This document shows, one piece after another, positions 7,901 through 13,789 of a DNA stretch of 22,157 nucleotides. Where the stretch lies: positions 1 through 22,157 of the IMG/VR virus record IMGVR_UViG_3300042695_000931. One strand, 5' to 3'. The number at the start of each line of letters is the position of its first letter. Position 1 is the stretch's first letter. The position numbers were made by a program, and so were the translations under genes. The notes under the pieces were generated by a model that saw only the letters and a list, made by a program, of their open reading frames with translations, was not told the origin of the DNA and made no database searches. This DNA is from a virus.

Positions 7901-8461
7901 TACCTTAAAACGCAGGGCGCAGGCGCGGCGCCGACTTGGGCGACGGTTAGCGCGAGCGGCGGCGGCTCGACCAACCTCTGGCTCGCGGCCTCGCAATGGA
8001 TACCGCGCACGACGACCGGCGCCGGCATCGACTCGCGCGAGCTCACGACGAACAATTACGACGAGCTCCTCTTCGACGCTGGCACCGCGGAGTTCGCGCA
8101 GGCGCTTGCCGTGATGCCGAGCAACTACAACAACGGCACACTGACCGCGCGCTTTTATTGGACCGGCAGCGGAGCGCTTGACGCAACCGACGACGTCGTC
8201 TGGGGATTCCAAGGCGTGGCCGTCGCGAATGACGACGCGCTAGGCGTCTCGATGGGCACGGCAGTCACGGTCGCGGACACGGTGATCACCATCAACGATA
8301 TGATGATCTCCTCTGCGACGACGTTCGCGACGATGGGCGGAACTCCGGCGGCCAACAAGCCGCTGCTGCTTCAGGTCTACCGGGACGCGGCAAACGCGGG
8401 CGATACCTACGGGCACGACGCCCGCCTGCTTGGCGTGGAGATCAGCTACACCTCGGCCTGA
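4925..8461 (+). CDS. Large repeat-containing tail fibre / receptor-binding protein
   Basis: An 1178-residue protein starting 2 nt after the portal stop. Domains in order: Glu/Lys-rich coiled coil (about 10-150); carbohydrate-binding-module-like strand set with RGQWKEGMVAQRGDLFSWYG (about 167-225); a run of eight glycines; a fibre shaft with VRIGYVIKKAGVADGIIYVD (to about 530); ARVDHVHARPT; three repeats opening with GD(I/V)LYR (about residues 597, 745 and 972); and a C-terminal domain (about 1012-1178) with FDAGTAEFAQALAVMPSNY and HDARLLGVEISYTSA. That last domain is of a kind frequent at the ends of environmental phage fibres. The protein should be a trimeric virion fibre contacting the host surface. 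Placing a fibre directly behind the portal is unusual. Its TGA overlaps the next ATG by 1 nt. Confidence 0.88.
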   Translation: MHSVLDAIITSNEQLGQRAEEFAQLLVEHDKTLDELLERIGKTVPEIRKELESKLTEAVPGLVSDAYAKYNEDLEGRCRAALADSQTKLEAVRAEIVALAQTQFTEAEKQIGLTAEQIESRILGALTEAAKERITKLERGLVIEIQHAVNAALPKQELAAAPTLIDSYRGQWKEGMVAQRGDLFSWYGSTYLALEDTNDTPGRKNIATAGAKWAVIAARGAGGGGGGGGDSLPSQTGNAGKFLKTDGTSTLWEAIPGGGDMLGANNLTDVASITAAFANIKQPASTSASGVVTFATSGESAALKAVQANDARLSDSRTPTAHASTHQTGGSDPIDFPVDSVFGATNTITQVDYFALNTSSTASVTTAKAVWNATEGAIEVGLNSSVNALLGVDAHVQVYNQSGSPFTKGQVVRQDGSSGTRLKVVLALGTDDANSATTIGLVSQTIGNNSSGFIITNGLLRGINTNAFNEGDTLWLSATTPGGLVNTRPTQPNHSVRIGYVIKKAGVADGIIYVDILNGFELEELHDVLVTTVANRDFLSYDSSTTVWRNRQLFDSTAPAALGASATAGVSITAARVDHVHARPTLDQLDISGAAQGDILYRSATSWARLPAATAGYILQTNGAAANPSWAQNTGGSGAPTDAEYIVASANGSLSAERVISNSTSVTVNFATGGQVSLERAALTGDVTASQNSNATTIANDAVSNAKLANMVASTIKARVTASTGDPEDASLTQVLDLVGSTTYGDVLYRGSTSWQRLAPSVSGYVLATQGQGANPLWVAQTGGGGGAPTDAEYLVASANGTLSAERVIQNSTSITVNLATGGQFALERAALTGDVTASQNSNSTTIANGVVSTAKLGGDITTAGKALLDDADAAAQRTTLGLGTLATQNGTFSGTSSGTNTGDQTITLTSDVTGSGTGSFATTIANDAVTNAKLANMAASTIKARITGSTGDPEDATFTQVLDLVGSATYGDILYRDSSSWARLPAGTSGNYLKTQGAGAAPTWATVSASGGGSTNLWLAASQWIPRTTTGAGIDSRELTTNNYDELLFDAGTAEFAQALAVMPSNYNNGTLTARFYWTGSGALDATDDVVWGFQGVAVANDDALGVSMGTAVTVADTVITINDMMISSATTFATMGGTPAANKPLLLQVYRDAANAGDTYGHDARLLGVEISYTSA
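6713..7951 (+). repeat. Three diverged fibre repeats opening with GD(I/V)LYR
   Basis: Repeat openings are at nt 6713, 7157 and 7838. Each carries GD(I/V)LYR, a short Ser/Trp stretch, then a Gly-rich segment ending near a Trp (NPSWAQ, NPLWVAQ, APTWATV). Units 1 and 2 both continue with GAPTDAEY(I/L)VASANG, then LERAALTGDVTASQNSN and TTIAN. Unit 2 holds an extra segment with AAQRTTLGLGTLATQNGTF. The spacings are 444 and 681 nt, so the difference is 79 codons. Unit 3 is only partly represented. This is coding repetition from internal duplication, not a mobile element. Confidence 0.85.
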
Positions 8462-9102
8462 TGAGAGCGCGGATTCGCCACTTTTCTTACAAGGCGGCCG
8501 GGGCTAATTTAGCCCTAGATGCGCGTTACATAACAGGGGTTTCAAACGCTACCACATTCTCGCCTTGGTCGGACATTAGTGGCAACGCAAATAACGCGAG
8601 TCAGGCGACTACTGCTCGTCGCGGGACATATTATGTGCGCGATTCCAATTTCGGCGGGCAAGCCGCAGTAGATTTTGATCTTAACGGTCAAATGGCGTGG
8701 ACACCAGTTTCGTCTAAAAGCACATTTATTGTAATGTACAGAGCCTCGGCGCGTTATTCAGACTTCGGCGTTGCGCTCGACAACGGAGGTCTTGGGGCAG
8801 CCAGCGGCGGAGTGCATTCTAATGCGTCCTATGACTACACATACAACTGGACGCCAGCAATTCAGCGCGTCAATAGGGTCGCTGTTACAGATAATACTAG
8901 CAAATGGTGGACAAGTGGAGGGGTTGGTTATTTTGAGGATTCAAGCGGTTTTTCGTTAAAACAAATTGGTTTTGAGTCAGGTGGTCTTCACGGGCCGAAA
9001 GCATTCATTTCGCATATTTCCTTATTCACAACGGCACTCGGCTCTTCATTTGTTCGTCGAATCGAAGACCACTTGGGATTTTCATTTAAACTTAAGAACT
9101 AA
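8461..9102 (+). CDS. Probable LamG/concanavalin-like lectin protein
   Basis: A 213-residue protein starting with an ATG that shares 1 nt with the fibre's stop. The N-terminal half has LALDARYI, FSPWSDISGNANNASQAT and GGQAAVDFD, the signature pattern of concanavalin A-like (LamG) jelly-roll domains: a WxDxSGNxNxA strand, then G.AAVDFD. The C-terminal half carries further strands and ends in a helix (SFVRRIEDHLGFSFKLKN), also usual for such domains. This suggests glycan binding as part of the adhesion apparatus. Base composition differs from its neighbours: nt 8881-8940 are 25/60 G+C, against 45/60 at 7921-7980. Many codons end in A or T. This fits recent acquisition of a host-range module. The lectin call is by pattern only. 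Confidence 0.72.
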   Translation: MRARIRHFSYKAAGANLALDARYITGVSNATTFSPWSDISGNANNASQATTARRGTYYVRDSNFGGQAAVDFDLNGQMAWTPVSSKSTFIVMYRASARYSDFGVALDNGGLGAASGGVHSNASYDYTYNWTPAIQRVNRVAVTDNTSKWWTSGGVGYFEDSSGFSLKQIGFESGGLHGPKAFISHISLFTTALGSSFVRRIEDHLGFSFKLKN

Positions 9103-9501
9103 ATGCCCACCTATCTCGTCCTCGACTGCGAGCTCCGCTGCGAGACCGACCCGCAGACCATCGCCAATCTAGAGCGTAAAGGCTGGGTCGAGACACCGCC
9201 GCCGTCCTATGACCCCGCCACGCAGCAGCCTCCCGTCTGGGAGAACTGCGCGTGGGTGGTGAAGCCCATCCCGCCCCCGCAACCTTACCGCGTGAGCAAG
9301 GATACCATTGTTTCGCGAGTGCTCGCTGCCGGGAAGCTCAATGATCTCATCGCGTTAACCGACAGCCTGCCGACCGATCAAGCTTACCTTTGGGACAACT
9401 TTGCGTGGTTTTGGAACACTAATCCGACCATTGTGGGGATGTGTCAGCAGCTCGGCCTTGATCCGGCGGTTATCCTCGCGCCGGACCCCTACTTGACCTA
9501 A
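9103..9501 (+). CDS. Hypothetical protein following the fibre module
   Basis: A 132-residue protein whose ATG directly follows the preceding stop. GC-rich codon use returns here. The first half is Pro-rich and Trp-containing (GWVETPPPSYD, PPVWENCAWVVKPIPPP). The second half is probably helical (KDTIVSRVLAAGKLNDLIAL, then LWDNFAWFWNTNPTIVGMCQ and LGLDPAVILAPD). That half resembles, in style, small helical proteins often encoded next to phage fibres, which may act in assembly; this is an impression, not a family match. There is no signal peptide or membrane segment. Confidence 0.68.
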   Translation: MPTYLVLDCELRCETDPQTIANLERKGWVETPPPSYDPATQQPPVWENCAWVVKPIPPPQPYRVSKDTIVSRVLAAGKLNDLIALTDSLPTDQAYLWDNFAWFWNTNPTIVGMCQQLGLDPAVILAPDPYLT

Positions 9502-9502
9502 A

Positions 9503-9889
9503 ATGAAACGCCTCCTTGCCTCGCTCCTGCTAGTTGCTACCGCGTTCGCCCAGACTGGCGACACGCTGACCGTGAATGTCGGACAACAGATGGCGTTCTC
9601 GGCCACGGCTGAGGGCACGCCGCCGCTTACTTGGCAATGGCTGAAGAACGGGGTGGCGATTGCCGGCGCCACGAATGCCAGCTACACCATCGCCTCTGCC
9701 GCGACCACCGATTCCGGCACCTATCGGGCCCGCGCAACCAACTCGGCCGGCAACGCCGAATCAAACGCGCTGACGATCAACGTCGTCGTGCCAGTGATCG
9801 CGCCCAAGAACGTCGTGGCGAGTGTGGTTGTGACGACCCCCACGCAGGGGGGCAATTCGGGATCTCGCCCGCGTTCGCCCAAGGACTAA
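9503..9889 (+). CDS. Secreted or surface Ig-like domain protein
   Basis: A 128-residue protein. It begins with a clear signal peptide (MKRLLASLLLVATAFA, likely cut before QTG). Residues about 20-97 are one immunoglobulin-like domain: FSATAEGTPPLTWQWLKNG, the core Trp pattern, then ATTDSGTYRARATNSAGN with the DxGxY tyrosine corner. A Ser/Pro/Gly-rich tail follows. Ig-like domains are common on phage virions, where they may stick weakly to glycans, but usually as parts of structural proteins without a signal peptide. Here the signal would send it to the envelope or outside. This Ig subtype is widespread in secreted proteins of Verrucomicrobiota, which is a weak host hint. Gene transfer from the host is possible. 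Confidence 0.78.
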   Translation: MKRLLASLLLVATAFAQTGDTLTVNVGQQMAFSATAEGTPPLTWQWLKNGVAIAGATNASYTIASAATTDSGTYRARATNSAGNAESNALTINVVVPVIAPKNVVASVVVTTPTQGGNSGSRPRSPKD

Positions 9890-9890
9890 C

Positions 9891-10103
9891 GTGAAGACGA
9901 CCGACCAACTCCTAGCGCTCGCGCAAATGGCCGGCGACCTGATCGCGCGGCTGGACCGGATGGAGCAGCAGTTCGCGACGCAATCCATCTCGCTCAACGC
10001 CGCCGACAAGGCGCTTGCCGCAAGCCTTGACGGTTTACGCTCTCTTGACGCCGCCGCGCTAGAGGCTCGCATCGCCGCCATCGAAAAGAAACTCTCCCAA
10101 TGA
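9891..10103 (+). CDS. Small coiled-coil protein
   Basis: A 70-residue protein with a GTG start 1 nt after the preceding stop. It is almost entirely helical and heptad-like: TDQLLALAQMAGDLIARLDR, then MEQQFATQSISLNAADKALA and ALEARIAAIEKKLSQ. It resembles the N-terminal coiled coil of the following fibre (which has EKLEGEFSTHAKPLEAATNA and ALSGIKALQ). It could be a duplicated or split-off fibre N-terminus, or a trimerising adaptor. It ends at an ATGA overlap with the second fibre gene, which suggests coupled translation. No catalytic motif is visible. Confidence 0.7.
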   Translation: MKTTDQLLALAQMAGDLIARLDRMEQQFATQSISLNAADKALAASLDGLRSLDAAALEARIAAIEKKLSQ

Positions 10104-12076
10104 GCAGCCAACTGGAAAGCATCTACTCTGACGAACTGTTCCTCCTTGCCGAGACGCTCGGCGAGGTGAAGACGCGCACCGAGAAGCTGGAGGGCGAGTT
10201 CTCTACGCACGCGAAGCCGCTCGAGGCCGCGACCAACGCGCTCTCCGCGGCGCTGTCCGGCATCAAGGCGCTGCAATTCCACGTGCTCGATAACAACCTG
10301 GGCGCGCTCTCCGCTCGGGTGGAGGAGATGCGGAAGTCGGTCGACGAGCAAGTGGGCGTCATCGCGCTCGAGCTCAAGAAGGCCGACGAGACCAACGCGG
10401 CCAAGGCAGGCCAAGACGCCGAGGCGCTGCGCTCCGAGATCGCGGCCTTGCAGGCGCAGCTGGGCACGCTTGGCGCGCAGTTCGCGGCGCAGCTGGAGCG
10501 GGTGGAGTTCTCGGCGAAGGAGGAGGCGAAGAAGTTGCAGCTAATCCCCGGTCCCGCGGGCGCGGCTGGCGCGTCGCTCAATCCGCGCGGGACGTTCGTC
10601 GATGGCGAGACGTACAACCGCCTCGACGTTGTCTCGTGGCTCGGCTCGTCCTACATCGCAGCGGTGGACGGCGTGACCGAGAAGCCGTCGAAGAACAGCA
10701 ATCAATGGCAGGTGCTCGCCTCGCGCGGCAGCGGTGGCGCTGGAGGCGCGGGCGACTTCGGCTCGCTCGCGGGCGTCGCGCAGATCAACCAAGGCGGCAC
10801 CGGCCAGACCACGCGGGCTGCTGGGCTCAACGCACTCCTGCCGAGCCAGACCGGCAACGTGCAGTATATGCTCCTAACGGACGGAGCCGGGACCGTCAGC
10901 TGGGGCGCGCAGCCAGTCGCGGGTCTGCCGAGTCAGACGAGCAACGGCGGCAAGCTGCTGACGACTGACGGGACGAACGCGAGCTGGAGCAATGCCGTCA
11001 CGGTCTCGGGGAGCAACGCCACGGTGACGGGGACGCTGACGGTGAATGGGGCAAGCACGTTCAATAACACCGTTACCATTTCGACCAACGTCGGTTTTAT
11101 TGGGAAGTCTGGCAGCGGGACTGGCGGCAATTGGCGTTACATTTCCGACGACGGCACGAGTCGCTGGCTTTCGGGAATACTTGGGAGTCCGAGCGAAACT
11201 TCATTTGATATTTACGACATCGTCAATGGACGCTCGTTGTTGACCCTGACGGCGGCTGGAGTCGTGAAGGTGCCGCAGACCACCTCCTCCACGACCACCT
11301 CTACCGGCGCGCTGGTGGTGGGCAACGGGACGAGCGGCGGGCTGGGGGTGGGGGGCGCGATTTGGGGTGGTGGCAAAGTTCACGTTGGATCGGCTGGGTA
11401 TGCGGATGGCGGGGCAAAGCTTAATGTCTACGCAACGCCATCTGATGCGGGCTATCTCTACGGCATCCGCCTTAGCGACAACTCCACGGCTACGCTTGCG
11501 CTCGGCCTGCAAACCCCGACCGGCACCACTTCGTCCTTCATCCATAGCAACATCGCTCTTGGGTTCGGCACCGTTGGTACCGCCGCGCTCAACATCAATA
11601 CGAGCCAGCAGGTGCAGGTGCTTGCCACCACCGCCTCCAACAACACCTCGTCCGGCGCTCTGGTGGTGAGCGGGGGCGTGGGGGTGGCGGGGGCGATCTA
11701 TGCGGGTGGCGATCTTACGGTCGATAAAACAGAGCCGACGATTACGTTCAAGCGTGCGGCAAATACCAACCTCAATATCGTTAACTTCTGGACTGGAGTG
11801 GCTGCTGACTTTGGGATTGGCCTTCGTAATACCACCGATAGCGACCTGCACATCTACAATTACGGAACGGCGAATGACGCTCTGAAGATTGCTAAGGCCG
11901 ACTCGCTCGCGACGTTTGGCGGGGCCGTTCGTACTGCCGCTCCTTCTGGTGGAACTGCTGCCAACTGGAAGCTTGGCACCGTCGCCACGGTGTCCCCGAC
12001 CTCGCCCAATCGGACCATTGAAGTCGATATCGGCGGCACGATCTACTACATCCACGCCAAGACCACCAACAACTAA
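10100..12076 (+). CDS. Second tail fibre with coiled coil, collagen-like and repeat modules
   Basis: A 658-residue protein with ATG in a 4-nt ATGA overlap. Order of parts: N-terminal coiled coil (1-145); short collagen-like GPAGAAGAS; a carbohydrate-binding-module-like segment RGTFVDGETYNRLDVVSWLG with NSNQWQVLASRG (about 158-205); fibre motifs INQGGTGQTTRAAGLNALL, LPSQTGN and LPSQTSN; then two STGALVV/SSGALVV...GG(A)I repeats (nt 11261-11386 and 11606-11722). The C-terminus is a short beta domain (RTIEVDIGGTIYYIHAKTTNN). It shares the coiled-coil/CBM-like/Gly-rich plan with the first fibre (RGQWKEGMVAQRG there), so both probably use the same attachment site or are alternative receptor-binding proteins. 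No chaperone or peptidase domain is recognisable at the C-terminus. Confidence 0.86.
   Translation: MSSQLESIYSDELFLLAETLGEVKTRTEKLEGEFSTHAKPLEAATNALSAALSGIKALQFHVLDNNLGALSARVEEMRKSVDEQVGVIALELKKADETNAAKAGQDAEALRSEIAALQAQLGTLGAQFAAQLERVEFSAKEEAKKLQLIPGPAGAAGASLNPRGTFVDGETYNRLDVVSWLGSSYIAAVDGVTEKPSKNSNQWQVLASRGSGGAGGAGDFGSLAGVAQINQGGTGQTTRAAGLNALLPSQTGNVQYMLLTDGAGTVSWGAQPVAGLPSQTSNGGKLLTTDGTNASWSNAVTVSGSNATVTGTLTVNGASTFNNTVTISTNVGFIGKSGSGTGGNWRYISDDGTSRWLSGILGSPSETSFDIYDIVNGRSLLTLTAAGVVKVPQTTSSTTTSTGALVVGNGTSGGLGVGGAIWGGGKVHVGSAGYADGGAKLNVYATPSDAGYLYGIRLSDNSTATLALGLQTPTGTTSSFIHSNIALGFGTVGTAALNINTSQQVQVLATTASNNTSSGALVVSGGVGVAGAIYAGGDLTVDKTEPTITFKRAANTNLNIVNFWTGVAADFGIGLRNTTDSDLHIYNYGTANDALKIAKADSLATFGGAVRTAAPSGGTAANWKLGTVATVSPTSPNRTIEVDIGGTIYYIHAKTTNN
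11261..11386 (+). repeat. Fibre repeat copy A (TTTSTGALVVGNG type)
   Basis: The encoded segment runs from VVKVPQTTSS through STGALVVGNGTSGGLGVGGA to GGGKVHV. It matches copy B in the order of TT.S...(S/T)GALVV, a Gly-rich turn, G(G/A)AI and a closing beta strand. The Gly-rich part is encoded by a G-dense + strand stretch around 11335-11372. This is an internal coding duplication of the kind common in fibre shafts. Confidence 0.75.
11606..11722 (+). repeat. Fibre repeat copy B (NNTSSGALVVSGG type)
   Basis: The encoded segment runs from QQVQVLATTASNN through TSSGALVVSGGVGVAGAI to AGGDLTV, the diverged partner of the copy at 11261. The start-to-start spacing is 345 nt. Copy B is 3 codons shorter in the Gly-rich turn. 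Confidence 0.75.
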
Positions 12077-12124
12077 TCCTTTCCTATGAATACCGTCATC
12101 GCCATCTCCCCCGTTTCCGTCTGG
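12074..12124 (+). repeat. Gene-start repeat, copy 1 (HNH gene)
   Basis: This is the stop codon and leader (taatcctttcct) plus the first 13 codons of the HNH gene. It resembles the leader and start of the gene at 12759. Over the 13 codons, 28 of 39 bases and 10 of 13 residues agree (MN..IAI.PVSVW). One Ser uses unrelated codons (TCC versus AGC). Confidence 0.75.
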
Positions 12125-12748
12125 GACCAGAAGGTCTCAGCGGCGCGGCGTTGGCGACGCGGTGAGTTCAATGAGGAACTGGGCAAGTACTTCTGGCAGT
12201 ACCGCAGCGATGCCGCGAAAAGCGAGCGATGGGTGACCAAGGAGCAGTTGGACCACTATCGCGCCTATGAGCAGGCCAAGGGCGCGGAGTGGTATTCCGA
12301 GCACAAGGAGCAGCATCTCAAAAACGGGTTAGCTTGGCAGAGGTCTAACAAGGACAAGGTGCGCCAGATCACCCGTAAATGGAGATCAGCAAACTTGGAA
12401 AAGGATAAGGCTTCAGCGCTAGCTTGGCGAATTAAGCACAAGGAGTATCTAAAGGAGAGGAGTCGCCGCTACGCCAAGATGCATCCAGACCGTGTGCGAG
12501 CTGCTGCAATGAAGCGCATTTCGTTGAAGCGCGCCGCGACGATCTCGCTGCGATTTGTTGCCGGATTTTACGAGATGGCGGATCGAGTCGGTAAATGTCT
12601 TGGCATCGCGTTTGAGGTAGACCACATCCACCCGCTTTCAAAGGGCGGAAGCCATTGCGCCGAGAACCTTCAGCTTTTGCCGAAGTACTGGAATATCCGC
12701 AAAGGCAATCGCCTCAACTTCCCGCTTCCCTCCTGCTATCTAACCTAA
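12086..12748 (+). CDS. HNH endonuclease (free-standing, homing type)
   Basis: A 220-residue protein. The first 13 residues (MNTVIAISPVSVW) repeat the N-terminus of the next gene. Then come RRWRRGEFNEELGKYFW and RWVTKEQLDHYRAYEQ, a basic helical middle rich in Lys/Arg/Trp (KDKVRQITRKWRSANLEKDK), and a C-terminal HNH core with EVDHIHPLSKGGSHCAENLQ, LLPKYWNIRKGNR and the metal/catalytic His pair in DHIH. Such basic-repeat HNH enzymes are typical selfish phage endonucleases that cut gene copies lacking them. Base use in the middle is less GC-rich than the surrounding genes, which fits transfer. It interrupts the fibre-side genes and is intact. The start lacks a Shine-Dalgarno site. Confidence 0.88.
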   Translation: MNTVIAISPVSVWDQKVSAARRWRRGEFNEELGKYFWQYRSDAAKSERWVTKEQLDHYRAYEQAKGAEWYSEHKEQHLKNGLAWQRSNKDKVRQITRKWRSANLEKDKASALAWRIKHKEYLKERSRRYAKMHPDRVRAAAMKRISLKRAATISLRFVAGFYEMADRVGKCLGIAFEVDHIHPLSKGGSHCAENLQLLPKYWNIRKGNRLNFPLPSCYLT

Positions 12749-12797
12749 CCTTTGACCTATGAATAACGAAATCGCCATTCAACCCGTGAGCGTGTGG
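12746..12797 (+). repeat. Gene-start repeat, copy 2 (downstream small gene)
   Basis: A leader (taacctttgacct) and 13 codons (MNNEIAIQPVSVW) partner the sequence at 12074. The similarity stops after the Trp codon in both copies. This points either to capture of a start region by the HNH gene or to a shared functional N-terminal peptide. Confidence 0.75.
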
Positions 12798-13013
12798 ACT
12801 GCTACCGGCACCAAGACTGCCGTTAAATTCTTTCCGAGATATATCAACTATCAGAACGGTCCCGCCGTTGCCGACTGCCAGCTTCTTGACGCTGCCGGTG
12901 CGGAAGTCGCCACCCAGCTTGTCAATGCCACCGAGGCGCAGACGGCTGCCTGGACCGACGACGTCGGCTTTTACGAGGTGCTCGCGCAGAACGCCGGCCT
13001 GACTCCGCTGTGA
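12759..13013 (+). CDS. Small phage protein with MNxxIAIxPVSVW start
   Basis: An 84-residue protein, probably mainly beta: VSVWTATGTKTAVKFFPRYI, then NGPAVADCQLLDAAGAEVAT, ending with WTDDVGFYEVLAQNAGLTPL. It resembles, in style, a group of short proteins often found behind tail-fibre genes, with a '...W..NG..K.A..F' start and a Gln-Leu-x-Asp strand. No function is established. The N-terminus is shared with the upstream HNH protein. The stop TGA is followed directly by TTTGACGG. A role as a small virion or fibre accessory protein is inferred from context only. Confidence 0.7.
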   Translation: MNNEIAIQPVSVWTATGTKTAVKFFPRYINYQNGPAVADCQLLDAAGAEVATQLVNATEAQTAAWTDDVGFYEVLAQNAGLTPL

Positions 13014-13020
13014 TTTGACG
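13014..13020 (+). promoter_or_regulatory. TTTGACG start-associated motif, second copy
   Basis: TTTGACG directly follows the TGA stop of the preceding gene (TGATTTGACGG). The ATG at 13036 lies 15 nt after the end of the motif. The same TGATTTGACGG string occurs before the protease gene at 14981-14991. No Shine-Dalgarno site is visible in this leader. Confidence 0.45.
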
Positions 13021-13035
13021 GGCCGCCCTGACGCT

Positions 13036-13185
13036 ATGGACGCAAACACCATCTCGCCCGAGCAAGCCCTCCAGAATCTCGCGCACGTCGCCGCCGCTTA
13101 CCGAGGCACCGCGCAGGAGCACGATCTCCTGCGCCAGTCGGTGCAAGTTTTGGCGGACGCGATTAAAGTGAAGCCTTTCGCGTGA
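13036..13185 (+). CDS. Very small hypothetical protein (49 aa)
   Basis: This reading frame runs from the ATG 15 nt after a TTTGACG element to a TGA that overlaps the next ATG (TGATG). The protein is helical and starts MDANTISPEQALQNLAHVAA; it goes on with HDLLRQSVQVLADAIKVK and contains no Cys or membrane segment. The ...LLRQSVQVLADAI... pattern suggests an amphipathic helix. I do not recognise a family. The tight coupling to the holin-like gene and the shared start motif support it being a real gene. It could be a small regulator of the lysis genes, but that is a guess. Confidence 0.6.
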   Translation: MDANTISPEQALQNLAHVAAAYRGTAQEHDLLRQSVQVLADAIKVKPFA

Positions 13186-13592
13186 TGCTCGACTTCCTCT
13201 CATCTGCTCTCGGTGGTGGCGCACTTGGCGTCATCCTCCGCATCGGAAACGGCTTCTTCGAGGAGTTCCGCGCCGGCCGAGAGCACGGGAGGAAGTTGGA
13301 AGAGGCGAAGGTGCTCGCGTCGATCCGCCAAGACGAGGCCGCGTGGAAAGCCTTCGAGGCGAGCCAGCAGGCGAGCGTGGTGCCGCCCAACGTCCACGCT
13401 TGGGTCGCGGACGTCGTGACGCTGTTCCGTCCGTTCCTGACGATATCGCTCGTGCTGATCGCGACCGTGATCTGGTTCTACGCAGCCGAGCCTTCCCGCG
13501 CGTCGATGACTGAACAGGTCACGTTCGCCGCGTTCAACTGCGTCGGCTGGTGGTTCGGTGATCGCGCCGCCTATCGCGCCAAGCTCAAATGA
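13185..13592 (+). CDS. Holin-like membrane protein
   Basis: A 135-residue protein starting at ATG 13185; a GTG at 13182 is an in-frame alternative. Hydrophobic segments lie at about 5-25 (LSSALGGGALGVILRIGNGF), 83-102 (PFLTISLVLIATVIWFYAAE) and, weaker, 112-125 (VTFAAFNCVGWWFG). A charged cytoplasmic-type loop between the first two has the arrangement GREHGRKLEEAKVLA. The final WWFGDRAAYRAK resembles the end of 3-TM holins of the GTA/phage type. Holins make the timed lesion in the inner membrane for lysis. No endolysin is recognised next to it, so the role is tentative. ATGA overlap joins it to the next small membrane gene. Confidence 0.62.
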   Translation: MLDFLSSALGGGALGVILRIGNGFFEEFRAGREHGRKLEEAKVLASIRQDEAAWKAFEASQQASVVPPNVHAWVADVVTLFRPFLTISLVLIATVIWFYAAEPSRASMTEQVTFAAFNCVGWWFGDRAAYRAKLK

Positions 13593-13789
13593 TCAAGCCA
13601 GCCGACTTCGTCGCCGCTATTACTCCCCCGGTCGCCACCGTGACCGCGGGCCAGATCAACTCGCTGCTCGGTATCGTTACCGGCATTGCCTCGCTGGCGT
13701 TCATCTTTTGGCGCTGGAATCGCGAGATAAAGAAGGCGCGCGCCGAAGACGCCGCAGCGGCCGACGCGCAGGAGGGGCGGCGTGACTGA
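13589..13789 (+). CDS. Small single-TM membrane protein
   Basis: A 66-residue protein in a 4-nt ATGA overlap with the holin-like gene. Residues about 23-41 (INSLLGIVTGIASLAFIFW) form one membrane span, followed by RWNREIKKARAEDAAAADAQ, a charged and probably helical tail. This fits a small lysis-associated membrane protein (antiholin, or i-spanin-like, with a helical soluble part), but spanins are normally longer and no o-spanin lipobox gene is seen nearby. It overlaps the metallophosphoesterase gene by 8 nt. Confidence 0.68.
   Translation: MIKPADFVAAITPPVATVTAGQINSLLGIVTGIASLAFIFWRWNREIKKARAEDAAAADAQEGRRD
13771..13775 (+). promoter_or_regulatory. Shine-Dalgarno site for the metallophosphoesterase gene
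   Basis: GGAGG lies 6 nt before GTG 13782, inside the previous gene. It is among the clearest canonical ribosome sites in the window and supports the GTG start despite the 8-nt overlap. Confidence 0.7.

Noticed and set aside
6713-7951. Fibre repeats considered as a CRISPR or mobile element
   Set aside because: Unit lengths are 444 and 681 nt, they are coding, diverged and in frame; there are no spacers, transposase or terminal repeats.
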